This document shows, piece after piece, positions 1 to 7,380 of a stretch of DNA of 21,688 bases; the first letter of the stretch is position 1; each line of letters starts with the position of its first letter. The translations under genes were made by a program, and so were the position numbers. This DNA is from JBLMZW01 sp050259035 (GTDB lineage: Bacteria; Bacillota; Syntrophomonadia; Syntrophomonadales; DTU052). The notes under the pieces are model-generated. The model was not told the DNA's origin. It saw only the letters and a list, made by a program, of their open reading frames with translations, and searched no databases. The DNA is taken from contig JBLMZW010000224.1 in assembly GCA_050259035.1 (NCBI GenBank), forward strand, positions 1 to 21,688. Direction: 5' to 3'.

Positions 1-466
1 CTGGTTAATTGGCGGCTTTGTGGTTCAGATTATTGTTGCAATTATTGAACTAAAGGAAGGCAACACTGTGGGGGGAAATGTATTTCTATTTTTCTCCGCC
101 TTTTTTATGCTGGTTAGTGGATTGGAAATGCTCATGAAGTGGTGGTGCATTCAGCACAATATAGCATTTGACGCCAGGTTAGATGGTTGGGCATGGATGA
201 CTCTGGCTATTTCACTGATACTTTGGACACCGGGTTACATGGCCGGGCCGTTAAGCATGTGTCTGGCGGTTTTCGCATTAGACCCGGCGGTGTTAATTGT
301 AGCTTTAAAAGACCTGGGTGTCTTAAGTGCAAGCTGGGGACCAGCAGCAGGGGTTCTTCTCTTAATCGGCGGTATTTTCGGTCTCTATACTGCCGCTGCC
401 ATAGTGTTAAATACCCGGTTTGGCAAGACCGTACTTCCCATGGGTCCTCCGCTTATTAAGGGATAA
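1..466 (+). CDS. Acetate uptake transporter family protein (SatP/YaaH, GPR1/FUN34), 5'-truncated by the window
   Basis: The reading frame is open from base 2, so the gene starts upstream of the window; the GTG at 20 is only an internal codon. The visible 154 residues are strongly hydrophobic, with about five membrane segments. Two family hallmarks are recognisable: an early 'ELKEGNTVGGN' loop, matching the 'EYKKGNTFG' loop of E. coli SatP, and a C-terminal 'NTRFGKTVLPMG', matching 'NEQFGRTVLPIG'. Members of this family are small six-helix inner-membrane channels or transporters for acetate and succinate. The N-terminal NPAPLGL signature would lie outside the window, so substrate cannot be judged. 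The gene ends 15 bases before the cobalamin-riboswitch promoter and no clear terminator separates them. Family assignment is fairly sure; acetate as substrate is inference. Confidence 0.85.
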   Translation, partial: WLIGGFVVQIIVAIIELKEGNTVGGNVFLFFSAFFMLVSGLEMLMKWWCIQHNIAFDARLDGWAWMTLAISLILWTPGYMAGPLSMCLAVFALDPAVLIVALKDLGVLSASWGPAAGVLLLIGGIFGLYTAAAIVLNTRFGKTVLPMGPPLIKG

Positions 467-481
467 AAACAAAAAACCTGG

Positions 482-509
482 TTGTAATTATCAATATCAG
501 GTATATAAT
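482..509 (+). promoter_or_regulatory. Sigma-A-type promoter of the cobalamin operon
   Basis: A -35 box TTGTAA (482-487) and a perfect -10 box TATAAT (504-509) are separated by 16 bases. The predicted start near 516 lies just ahead of the cobalamin riboswitch. A weak dyad, ACCTG (476-480) and CAGGT (498-502), straddles the -35 box; its meaning is unknown. Confidence 0.7.
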
Positions 510-524
510 GTAAAGTAATCGAAT

Positions 525-735
525 AGTAAATGGGATCGGTGATTCGAATAGTATTCGAACGAGAGGGAAAGCGGTGTAAATCCGCTACAGTCTATCCCCT
601 ACTGTGATCCAGGACTATTCCACAGTTACCACTGGATTAATTCCGGGAAGGTGTGGAATGGGATGATCGGGAGTCAGGAAACCTGCCGAGACCAAATATC
701 ATTCTGCTTCTGGGATAAGGAAGGAGTATTACAAA
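525..735 (+). promoter_or_regulatory. Cobalamin (AdoCbl) riboswitch
   Basis: The B12 box is present as AGTCAGGAAACCTGCC (672-687). Upstream are the conserved core GAGGGAAAGCGGTG (561-574), a stem AGCGG/CCGCT (570-574 with 582-586), and ACAG (587-590) able to pair with CTGT (602-605) in the conserved ACTGTGA segment. A peripheral arm forms from ATTCCACA (617-624) and TGTGGAAT (652-659). The order and spacing fit the cobalamin aptamer class. It precedes cobT-btuFC-btuD/cobU-cobS, exactly the genes such riboswitches repress when cobalamin is plentiful. Outer boundaries are approximate. Confidence 0.95.
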
Positions 736-753
736 GTTGTGATATAAACTTGT

Positions 754-792
754 AAAATACACCGGAACCAGAAGGTTTCGGTGTATTTTTTA
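754..792 (+). terminator. Intrinsic terminator, probable expression platform of the cobalamin riboswitch
   Basis: A 15-bp stem (755-769 with 774-788, one G-U pair, AGAA loop) is followed by a T-rich run. It sits directly after the aptamer with no gene between, so premature termination on ligand binding is the natural reading. A second hairpin (729-738 with 747-755, one bulged A) abuts it and could be an alternative fold. I could not identify a convincing long antiterminator pairing. Confidence 0.85.
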
Positions 793-948
793 TTTTCGGA
801 GAATATAGCCTATATAGTTGATAAATTGTTGTTTTGTTATATTGAAAGATTCTTGCATAACTTTATTTTAAAACCGGTAGTAGAATTCTGGGTTAATTAA
901 ACGTCAAGACTTTACCAGAACATAGAATGTCTTAAACAGGGGGGTATA
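793..948 (+). other. Leader between riboswitch terminator and cobT
   Basis: This AT-rich stretch of 156 bases holds no open frame with a ribosome binding site and no convincing second promoter; TTGCAT near 853 has no good -10 at normal spacing. It ends in the cobT ribosome binding site GGGGGG (940-945 region). I see nothing else in it. Confidence 0.5.
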
Positions 949-2001
949 ATGAGACAACTGATTAAAACCCAGGAAGAAATTGGAGAACTTGATTTTTCGG
1001 CCATGCGAGAAGCCGCATGCATTCAGAAGAATCTGACTAAGCCGGAAGGCAGCCTGGGGGTATTAGAAGATCTAGCTATCAAAGTTGCAGGTATTACCGG
1101 AAATGCTAAACCGACAATTGGGGATAAAGTGATTATAACCATGGCTGCTGATCATGGAGTCGCAATGCGGGGAGTAAGCGCCTATCCGCCTGAGGTTACC
1201 GCTCAAATGGTGCAGAACTTTATTCAGGGCGGAGCTGCTATAAACGTTCTGGCGCGACATGTAGGCGCCCGAATAGTTGTGGTGGATATGGGAATGTCGA
1301 AACCGGTTAATAATGAGGGCGTATTAAAATACCGCATCCGGGAAGGCACTTGCGACATCGCCTGCGGACCTGCTATGTCCAGGAAGGAAGCTATAGCCTG
1401 CCTGGAAGCCGGGATCGAAATTGCTCAGAATGAGGTTAACCGGGGAGCAAAGTACATAGGAACCGGAGACATGGGTATAGGCAACACTACAGCGGCGAGC
1501 GCTGTCCTGGCAGCCTTGAGCGGCCTTCCGGCGGAAAAAGTTGTTGGGCGTGGCACTGGAATAAATGAGGCTACCTGGAGGCTTAAAGTTGAGACGGTGG
1601 CCAGTTCACTAAGGATTAATCGCCCGGATTCACGAGATGCAGTGGAGGTTCTGGCCGCAGTAGGAGGACTGGAAATTGGCGGTTTGGCAGGCTGTATTTT
1701 GGGTGCCGCATCTTGCCGGGTTCCGGTAATCATTGACGGCTTTATATCAGGAGCAGCAGCTTTATTGGCGGCCCGGTTACAGCCCCGGGCCAGCAACTTT
1801 ATGATTGCCTCCCATTTATCTAAAGAGCCTGGACACCGTTTTATCCTTGATTTGCTTGGGCTGGAACCGATGCTCTATATGAATATGAGATTAGGTGAAG
1901 GCACCGGAGCAGTTTTAGCCATGGGAATTATTGATTCTGCTCTAAAAATAATGCATGAAATGGCTACCTTCGAATCGGCCCGAGTATCAAGACCGGATTA
2001 A
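949..2001 (+). CDS. cobT: Nicotinate-nucleotide--dimethylbenzimidazole phosphoribosyltransferase CobT
   Basis: CobT transfers the phosphoribosyl group of nicotinate mononucleotide to the lower-ligand base (usually dimethylbenzimidazole) to give alpha-ribazole phosphate, the nucleotide later joined by CobS. The 350-aa length is normal for the family. Visible motifs are 'NLTKPEGSLG' near the N-terminus, 'GDMGIGNTTAASA' at 173-185 and 'RLGEGTGA' at 314-321, which places the catalytic Glu at 317, the same number as in Salmonella CobT. The glutamate usually seen in 'GEMGIGNTT' is an aspartate here (D174). The ATG start follows a G-rich ribosome binding site (CAGGGGGGT). It is the first gene after the cobalamin riboswitch, 20 bases ahead of btuF. 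No base-synthesis genes (bzaA-F or bluB) lie in the window, so the base is probably made elsewhere or scavenged. Confidence 0.96.
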   Translation: MRQLIKTQEEIGELDFSAMREAACIQKNLTKPEGSLGVLEDLAIKVAGITGNAKPTIGDKVIITMAADHGVAMRGVSAYPPEVTAQMVQNFIQGGAAINVLARHVGARIVVVDMGMSKPVNNEGVLKYRIREGTCDIACGPAMSRKEAIACLEAGIEIAQNEVNRGAKYIGTGDMGIGNTTAASAVLAALSGLPAEKVVGRGTGINEATWRLKVETVASSLRINRPDSRDAVEVLAAVGGLEIGGLAGCILGAASCRVPVIIDGFISGAAALLAARLQPRASNFMIASHLSKEPGHRFILDLLGLEPMLYMNMRLGEGTGAVLAMGIIDSALKIMHEMATFESARVSRPD

Positions 2002-2021
2002 TCAGACGAAAAGGTGAGAAT

Positions 2022-2945
2022 GTGTTAAATAAAAAGATTAAGATTTTTATCCTGGTGTTTCTATTAATAGTCAATAATGCAGGGTGTGGATCAGTAAAAC
2101 CAGTTAATAAGGAAAATATCACTACAATCTCAGTCAAAGATGATTGTGGCAATGTAGTTTTGATAAAAAGCAAACCAAATAGAATAGTATCTCTGTCGCC
2201 TAGCCACACCGAAATACTTTTTGCGTTGGGACTCGATAAACATATAGTAGGAGTAACCAACTACTGTAATTACCCCCCCGAGGCTAAAAAGAAAACAAAA
2301 GTGGGCAATTATGCTTCCCCTAGCCTGGAAAAGATTATATCGCTTGCACCGGATTTAGTATTGGCAGATAGCCTTAATCACCAACTGGGAACAGAACTTG
2401 GCCGTAACGGAATCGCTTTTGTGGAACTTAACCCCCGCAGTGTTAATGATACTCTTAGAAGCATTGAAACAGTTGGTCGGGCTACTGGACAAACAGCTAG
2501 GGCTAGCGACCTGGTCCGGAACATTCAGAAAGATATTAATAAAGCTAAAGCTCTGGCAAATAACCGGCCTGATTCGCATAAGCCGGCCGTGTACTTTGAA
2601 CTCTGTGATGAACCGCTAATGACGGTCGGCCCTGGTACAGTAATTGATGACTTGATAAGACAGGCCGGAGGGACCAATATGGCCGGCAATGCCCAGCAGG
2701 AATACCCTCAAATAAGTCCTGAAGTGATTATTAAAAATAATCCTGACGTAATCATTACCGGTTATAATCATGGAGATGTCAATTATAGCGGCGAGGATTT
2801 TATTAAACGTCCTGGTTGGACGGAACTTGACGCAGTTAAAAACCAGCGCGTATACAGAGTCGACCCGGATATAGTTATGCGAGCGGGACCAAGAATTGGA
2901 CAGGCACTTTTGACAATATCCCGCCTGATTAACCAGGAGAATTAA
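2022..2945 (+). CDS. btuF: BtuF-like corrinoid-binding lipoprotein of an ABC transporter
   Basis: This 307-aa protein begins with a lipoprotein signal: lysines (KKIK), a hydrophobic stretch and a lipobox-like 'NNAGC', so it should be anchored outside the membrane. The mature part is a helical-backbone metal-receptor fold: 'RIVSLSPSHTEILFALGL' at about residues 58-75, 'GVTNYCNYPPEAK' and the C-terminal 'DPDIVMRAGPRIGQAL' are all typical of BtuF and related vitamin B12 or siderophore binders. A cobalt corrinoid is inferred from the cobalamin riboswitch and flanking cob genes rather than from the protein itself. The start is GTG at 2022, preceded by AAGGTG at 2011-2016. It lies 20 bases after cobT and 66 before btuC. 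Confidence 0.9.
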   Translation: MLNKKIKIFILVFLLIVNNAGCGSVKPVNKENITTISVKDDCGNVVLIKSKPNRIVSLSPSHTEILFALGLDKHIVGVTNYCNYPPEAKKKTKVGNYASPSLEKIISLAPDLVLADSLNHQLGTELGRNGIAFVELNPRSVNDTLRSIETVGRATGQTARASDLVRNIQKDINKAKALANNRPDSHKPAVYFELCDEPLMTVGPGTVIDDLIRQAGGTNMAGNAQQEYPQISPEVIIKNNPDVIITGYNHGDVNYSGEDFIKRPGWTELDAVKNQRVYRVDPDIVMRAGPRIGQALLTISRLINQEN

Positions 2946-3011
2946 CGATAAGATCCACCGGGGTTGAGCTAATGCTGCTAAAACTGCCATCTAGAACGGG
3001 GAAGAAATGTA

Positions 3012-4046
3012 ATGCTCTCTAACCAACTTAAAAATGGAATAATCTTAATACTGATTTTGGTATTGATACTGGTCTGCATCCTGGGCATTACCTGGGGAGC
3101 GGTTGCAGTACCCATAAAGGAAATACTGCAAACTGTTGCACTGCATATACCCTTTCTGGAGCATCTAATCTCACCCGTATCCTCCTCAACTGACAGCATA
3201 ATCTGGCAAATACGTTTACCGCGGGTAGTTCTGGCTGGTCTGGTCGGAATGGCCTTGGCGATGGCGGGCGTAGGATACCAGGGAATGTTTAATAACCCCA
3301 TGGCCGATCCCCATATACTTGGGGTATCGCAGGGGGCGGCCTGCGGGGCCTGCCTGGCCATGATAATGCAAAACCACTTACAACTGCCGGAATGGATGAT
3401 ACCAGTGGCAGCCTTTGTCGGAGCCGTCGCCGCCATGATGCTGATTTATTTCCTGGCCAAACAAAATGGGCGGCTTCCGGTGATGCGGCTCCTCCTATCC
3501 GGGTTAATCCTGGGTACGCTGCTTTCTGCCCTTTTAAGTCTGCTGGTTTATTTCAGTGACCAGCAGCTGCATCGGGTCGTTTACTGGTTAATGGGGGGGT
3601 TCTCAGCCAGGAATTGGGGACATGTCAATATGGTCGTGTTCTACATAATAGCCGGTGGATTGTTAATGTTATGTATGCCACGTGAACTAAATTTACTGCG
3701 CCTGGGGGAAGAAAACGCCCAACATCTGGGGGTTGAAATCGAATTAGCCAAGAGGATTATACTATTTTGCGCAGCTCTTTTAACCGCCAGCGCGGTAGCC
3801 GCCGGAGGGGTTATAGGATTCGTTGGTTTGATAATGCCACACGCCGCTCGTCTCCTGGTAGGTCATGATCACCGGATATTATTGCCCGCTTCGGCCCTGC
3901 TGGGAGCTGGCTTCTTGGTGGCATCAGATCTAATTGCCAGAACCTTGATGGCTCCGCTGGAACTGCCGGTAGGGGTGATTACATCCTTGATTGGAGCACC
4001 GTTCTTTATTTACTTGATGTATAGATCCAACAACGAACTAGTATAG
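3012..4046 (+). CDS. btuC: BtuC-like FecCD-family ABC transporter permease
   Basis: The 344-aa product is a polytopic membrane protein of the FecCD/BtuC family. It contains the family signature 'LPRVVLAGLVGMALAMAG' followed by 'NNPMADPHILGVSQGAACGA', and the cytoplasmic coupling region 'GGVIGFVGLIMPHAARLL' with the C-terminal 'LPVGVITSLIGAPFFIYL'. Two copies would form the translocation channel for corrinoid, fed by the lipoprotein upstream and powered by the ATPase encoded 15 bases downstream. The ATG at 3012 has GGGGAAG (2998-3004) in front. The assignment to corrinoid rather than iron-siderophore transport rests on the operon and its riboswitch. Confidence 0.94.
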   Translation: MLSNQLKNGIILILILVLILVCILGITWGAVAVPIKEILQTVALHIPFLEHLISPVSSSTDSIIWQIRLPRVVLAGLVGMALAMAGVGYQGMFNNPMADPHILGVSQGAACGACLAMIMQNHLQLPEWMIPVAAFVGAVAAMMLIYFLAKQNGRLPVMRLLLSGLILGTLLSALLSLLVYFSDQQLHRVVYWLMGGFSARNWGHVNMVVFYIIAGGLLMLCMPRELNLLRLGEENAQHLGVEIELAKRIILFCAALLTASAVAAGGVIGFVGLIMPHAARLLVGHDHRILLPASALLGAGFLVASDLIARTLMAPLELPVGVITSLIGAPFFIYLMYRSNNELV

Positions 4047-4061
4047 GCAAGAGGTAGACAT

Positions 4062-5468
4062 ATGAGCAGTATAACCCTAAAAATTAACGACCTGACATGT
4101 TCCTATGCCGCCCGAACTATTCTTAAAGGTCTGACATTTGAAGTCAACCGTGCCGAACTAATAGGAATCGTAGGGCCCAATGGATCCGGTAAATCTACCC
4201 TGCTTAAAAGTATCAGCAATGTACTAAAACCGAGATACGGCGAAGTTCTTTTGCAGGGAGAAAAAGTGAGAGACATGAAGCGGCGGCAGGTGGCTCAGAA
4301 AATGGCCGTAGTCAGTCAGGAAGAGAAAATTGATTTTCCCATCACGGTACAGGATGTCGTGCTAATGGGAAGATATCCTTACCTGGAGAGGTTTAGCCGT
4401 GAGAAGATACAGGATATTGAAAAGGTTGAGGAAGCCCTCGATTTAACCGGTTTGAAGGCTATGGCTAATCGTGATTTTACCCATCTTAGCGCGGGAGAAA
4501 AACAGAGAGTACTCATAGCTCGTGCTTTAGCCCAGGAGCCGGAAGTATTACTGCTGGATGAACCTACTTCCAACCTGGATGTTGGGCACCAGGTGGAGAT
4601 AATGGACTTGATTGGCCGTCTGCGGAAAGAAAAAGGCTTAACCGTCATTATGGCAGTACACGATCTCAACCTGGCCTCGGGTTACTGCGATCGTTTGTTG
4701 GTATTAAAGGATGGCAGAATATATCTAGCCGGGAAGCCGGATGAGGTTTTAACCCCGGGCAACATATTTGATATCTACGGAAGTAGGGTGACAGCTGCCG
4801 TTCATCCGATTAGTGGACGTCCCCAGGTTATGCTTATTCCTGATACTGATCTGGGGAATTCCGATAGAGAACAGATTAAGCGCGGACACTTGATTTTAAT
4901 AACCGGTGGAGCCCGCAGCGGCAAAAGCACAATGGCCGAGAAGCTGGCAACCAATTTAGGGATTAAGGGAAAGAAGGTCGTTTATATAGCTACGGCCTCT
5001 GCCGGGGATGAGGAAATGAAGGAGCGTATAGCCCGGCATCGCCAGGAGCGCCCGACCGAGTGGGAAACCGTGGAGGAAACCCTGCAAGTGGAGGAAATTA
5101 TAAAGAAAAAGGTTGGCACTGCAGGAGTAATATTAATAGATTGCCTAACCCTATTGGTTTCTAATTGGTTATTGGCGGAGGATATAGATTGGGATAGGGA
5201 AGGGTTAAATCGGGAGAGACAGGCCCGTATCCTGGATAAAGCCAAAAGGCTGGCCAGGACTGCTCGCCAGGTTAAGAGTGATGTTATCATGGTCACCAAT
5301 GAAGTAGGGTTTGGCCTGGTTCCTGACAATAGTATGGGAAGGGCCTACCGGGATGTACTCGGGCTGGTTAATCAGATAATGGCTGCGGATGCGGACGAAG
5401 TCTATTTATTATGCAGCGGAATACCACTGCGGGTGAAGGATGCTCGGGACCAAATTCGGGGTTCTTAA
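4062..5468 (+). CDS. Fusion protein: BtuD-like ABC ATPase + CobU adenosylcobinamide kinase/guanylyltransferase
   Basis: One 468-aa frame encodes two complete enzymes. Residues 1 to about 255 are a BtuD/FepC-type ATPase: Walker A 'GPNGSGKS' (38-45), signature 'LSAGE' (142-146), Walker B 'VLLLDE' (162-167) and switch His200 in 'AVHDLNLA'. After a short linker, residues 275-468 are CobU: a second P-loop 'GGARSGKS' (282-289), 'RIARHRQERP' with His326 at the position of the guanylylated histidine, 'VILIDCLTLLVSNWL', and 'TNEVGFGLVPDNSMGRAYRD'. CobU phosphorylates adenosylcobinamide and then attaches GMP. No stop, frameshift or convincing ribosome binding site lies at the junction near 4830-4890, so this is a real fusion rather than two adjacent genes. 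It may couple import of cobinamide to its trapping by phosphorylation, which is inference. The gene lies 15 bases after btuC. Confidence 0.94.
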   Translation: MSSITLKINDLTCSYAARTILKGLTFEVNRAELIGIVGPNGSGKSTLLKSISNVLKPRYGEVLLQGEKVRDMKRRQVAQKMAVVSQEEKIDFPITVQDVVLMGRYPYLERFSREKIQDIEKVEEALDLTGLKAMANRDFTHLSAGEKQRVLIARALAQEPEVLLLDEPTSNLDVGHQVEIMDLIGRLRKEKGLTVIMAVHDLNLASGYCDRLLVLKDGRIYLAGKPDEVLTPGNIFDIYGSRVTAAVHPISGRPQVMLIPDTDLGNSDREQIKRGHLILITGGARSGKSTMAEKLATNLGIKGKKVVYIATASAGDEEMKERIARHRQERPTEWETVEETLQVEEIIKKKVGTAGVILIDCLTLLVSNWLLAEDIDWDREGLNRERQARILDKAKRLARTARQVKSDVIMVTNEVGFGLVPDNSMGRAYRDVLGLVNQIMAADADEVYLLCSGIPLRVKDARDQIRGS

Positions 5469-5527
5469 GTCTTTGCATGATGTTGTAACGAAATTTTACA
5501 CGGCAGTACTAATAATTGGAGGTTAAA

Positions 5528-6271
5528 TTGAAAACCTTACTGCTCGCTTTTCAGTTTCTTACTCGGATTCCTCTTCCCGCAACCGGGCAATTGGAACCAA
5601 AAGACCTGGGTCGTTGCTCCGCTTGGTTTCCCCTGGTGGGTGGATTCCTGGGTCTCCTACTGGTACTGGTTAATTTCTTAGTTGGAAGATACCTTGACCA
5701 CCAGGTTACTGCAGTATTACTGGTTATTATACTTACCGCTTTAACCGGGGGGTTGCATCTCGATGGTTTAATGGATTCGGTGGACGGTTTGATGGGTGGA
5801 AGAAATCAAGCCCAGGCTTTGGATATTATGCGGGATAGCCGGGTGGGAGCCCTGGGGGCGATTGCCGGTTGCCTCGTGATTCTACTAAAATGGGCGGCTT
5901 TGTTTTCCTTGTTGTCCCAAGCACACTCACCATGGTTTTACGATTTGATCTTGTTTCCAATTGCTGGCCGGTGGGCAATGACTGGAATGGCCTGCTTTAT
6001 GCGCCCAGCCCGCCACGACGGCCTGGGATCAGCATTTGCTGATGGAGCAGATGTTCCACAATTTCTAGTGGCTACCTTGATTGCAGTTGGGTTGGTATGG
6101 TTTGCCGGCAGTTGGCGGGGGCTATATTCACTGGCTGCTGCTGGTTTCGCAGCTATCTTGTTTAGTTTATGGATTAAACGGAGACTGGGCGGTATGACGG
6201 GGGATACCTGTGGAGCGATTAATGAATTTGGAGAAGCTACGGCGCTGTTGCTCTTACTTATTATTAAATGA
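5528..6271 (+). CDS. cobS: Adenosylcobinamide-GDP ribazoletransferase CobS
   Basis: CobS is the integral-membrane cobalamin synthase that joins GDP-cobinamide (from CobU) with alpha-ribazole (phosphate) (from CobT). Recognisable segments are the N-terminal 'LLLAFQFLTRIPLP', the acidic metal-binding 'GGLHLDGLMDSVDGLMGG', 'ALDIMRDSRVGALGAIAG', and the C-terminal 'GGMTGDTCGAINEFGEAT'. Several hydrophobic helices fit a membrane enzyme. I chose TTG 5528 as start, giving 247 aa: it has GGAGG at 5518-5522 with 5 bases of spacing and begins directly with 'MKTLLLAFQFLTRIP', as in the family. The upstream in-frame TTG at 5516 overlaps that ribosome binding site. It is the last gene of the operon. No alpha-ribazole phosphatase (cobC) or cobyrinate-branch gene is present. 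Confidence 0.95.
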   Translation: MKTLLLAFQFLTRIPLPATGQLEPKDLGRCSAWFPLVGGFLGLLLVLVNFLVGRYLDHQVTAVLLVIILTALTGGLHLDGLMDSVDGLMGGRNQAQALDIMRDSRVGALGAIAGCLVILLKWAALFSLLSQAHSPWFYDLILFPIAGRWAMTGMACFMRPARHDGLGSAFADGADVPQFLVATLIAVGLVWFAGSWRGLYSLAAAGFAAILFSLWIKRRLGGMTGDTCGAINEFGEATALLLLLIIK

Positions 6272-6273
6272 AA

Positions 6274-6295
6274 AAACCACCCGGTTGGGTGGTTT
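6274..6295 (-). terminator. Hairpin terminator between cobS and the yjfB-like gene
   Basis: A perfect 9-bp stem AAACCACCC (6274-6282) and GGGTGGTTT (6287-6295) has a GGTT loop. Read on the minus strand it is followed by TTTTTTCATTT, so it is a good intrinsic terminator for the small minus-strand gene ending at 6298. On the plus strand the tail (ATCTA) is poor, but it could still end the cob operon. Confidence 0.8.
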
Positions 6296-6297
6296 AT

Positions 6298-6492
6298 CTA
6301 AGCAAAAATATCTATTTTTCCTCCCAGGGCTGATGACGGGGGTGCCGACTTTTGTGGCTGATTCTGATTCAAAGCCTCCAGAGTTTTATCAATAACCTGG
6401 AGGGGTAGGGCGGCCTGTTCCATGGACTTTTTCAAAGTTGCAACACTTATCGCATCTTGTAAACTGGAATTTATAGAACCTATACCATCCAT
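6298..6492 (-). CDS. YjfB-family small protein (putative motility protein)
   Basis: This is a 64-aa protein on the strand opposite to its neighbours, with a strong ribosome binding site (AAGGAAGGGG, complement of about 6499-6508) before the ATG and a dedicated terminator right after the stop; both support a real gene. The sequence resembles the YjfB family: a short N-terminal segment, an amphipathic helix 'VATLKKSMEQAALPLQVIDK', a Pro/Ser-rich linker and a C-terminal 'LGGKIDIFA' matching the usual 'LGxNIDIxx' ending. The family is named as putative motility proteins and its molecular role is not established. No flagellar gene lies nearby. I saw no convincing sigma-D promoter. Confidence 0.65.
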   Translation of the reverse strand: MDGIGSINSSLQDAISVATLKKSMEQAALPLQVIDKTLEALNQNQPQKSAPPSSALGGKIDIFA

Positions 6493-6676
6493 TCTATCGC
6501 CCCTTCCTTTCCGATTATGTTAATTTTACTCCAGAACTTTCCTGTATGCAATCAGCATCTGTAGGAATATCAAATGATATTTCATCCGCCATTGATTTAC
6601 AATTGTTATAAGAGGGAATCGCTTGTTAGGGATGGAATTATAACACGTCGGTATTAAAACGAAATGAGGAATTCCC

Positions 6677-7294
6677 GTGATAAAACCTAGAATTCGAATT
6701 GCCGGGGTAGTGGATGTCGAAACCAGTGGATTGGGGAAATACAGTGAAATTATAGAACTTAGTCTAGTTGTTTTCGGCTTTAATGCGGATAGTGGAGAAG
6801 TTACTGGCATAATGGATGAGTATTGCGGCTTGCGTGAACCTTCGGGGTACATAAACCCATGGGCTACCAGAGTTCACGGGCTAACCCTGGCTGATGTGCG
6901 GGGGCATCGACTTGACCATGCTAGAATTGAGGACATGATTTCCCGTACTGAGTTTTTAATCGCTCACAATGCCAGCTTCGACCGTGGATATGTTGCTGCC
7001 ATGTATCCTTCTGCCGCTGTCAAGCCGTGGTATTGTTCAATGGCCGGTGTCAATTGGAAGGCTCAGGGATGTCCTAACCGAAGATTGCAGGATCTTTTAT
7101 ATTTCCACCATATCGATCCAGGGCAGGCCCACCGGGCTCTGGATGACGCGAGGGCTACACTGATGCTTCTCGCCTACACACAACCTAATGGTGAGACTAA
7201 TTTAAAAGAACTGCTGCATAAATATGAAGAAAAAGAAGAGAATCGAAGGAAAGAAAATCCAGTCTCAGGGTTCCCCCTGAACAGTCAATTTTGA
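6677..7294 (+). CDS. DEDDh-family 3'-5' exonuclease (DnaQ-like)
   Basis: The 205-aa protein carries the three exonuclease motifs of the DnaQ/RNase T superfamily: Exo I 'VVDVETSGL' (D13, E15), Exo II 'FLIAHNASFDRGYV' (D102) and Exo III 'AHRALDDARATLML' (H152, D157), the DEDDh arrangement that binds two metal ions. These enzymes remove nucleotides from 3' ends of DNA or RNA. There is no polymerase or helicase domain; after the exonuclease fold comes a short charged tail, 'KYEEKEENRRKE'. It could be a stand-alone proofreading-type or RNA-processing exonuclease and the substrate cannot be told. The GTG start has GAGGA (6666-6670) at 6 bases. It stands alone before the preQ1 riboswitch. Confidence 0.88.
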   Translation: MIKPRIRIAGVVDVETSGLGKYSEIIELSLVVFGFNADSGEVTGIMDEYCGLREPSGYINPWATRVHGLTLADVRGHRLDHARIEDMISRTEFLIAHNASFDRGYVAAMYPSAAVKPWYCSMAGVNWKAQGCPNRRLQDLLYFHHIDPGQAHRALDDARATLMLLAYTQPNGETNLKELLHKYEEKEENRRKENPVSGFPLNSQF

Positions 7295-7332
7295 TGTAAT
7301 ATATTAATAGGTTGAAAACGTATTTAAAACCT

Positions 7333-7375
7333 TATGGCGGTCGCAGATACCCGCCTTAACAAAACGAGGAGGTTC
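7333..7375 (+). promoter_or_regulatory. preQ1-I riboswitch (translational type)
   Basis: The stem GGCGG (7336-7340) pairs with CCGCC (7351-7355), enclosing the loop TCGCAGATAC. The A-rich segment TTAACAAAAC follows, then GAGGAGG (7366-7372). This matches closely, in order and in most unpaired bases, the well-known preQ1-I aptamer of Thermoanaerobacter tengcongensis (loop TCGCAGTAAC, tail TTAACAAAACAAGGG). The 3' pseudoknot strand is the ribosome binding site itself, 8 bases before the yhhQ ATG. Ligand binding should therefore hide the site and lower translation of the precursor transporter and queF. Confidence 0.93.
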
Positions 7376-7380
7376 AATTT

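Noticed and set aside
2972..3022. A 16-codon ORF (ATG at 2972) overlapping the btuC start, with GGGG upstream, as a possible leader peptide
   Set aside because: The ribosome binding site is weak, the peptide has no recognisable stalling pattern, and btuC has its own site; chance is the simpler reading.
4820..4900. A separate internal start for CobU, which would make two genes rather than a fusion
   Set aside because: No in-frame start in the linker has a spaced ribosome binding site, and the frame is continuous.
6526..6852. Minus-strand 108-codon frame overlapping the start of the exonuclease gene
   Set aside because: It lies largely opposite the conserved Exo I region, has no ribosome binding site and shows no domain.
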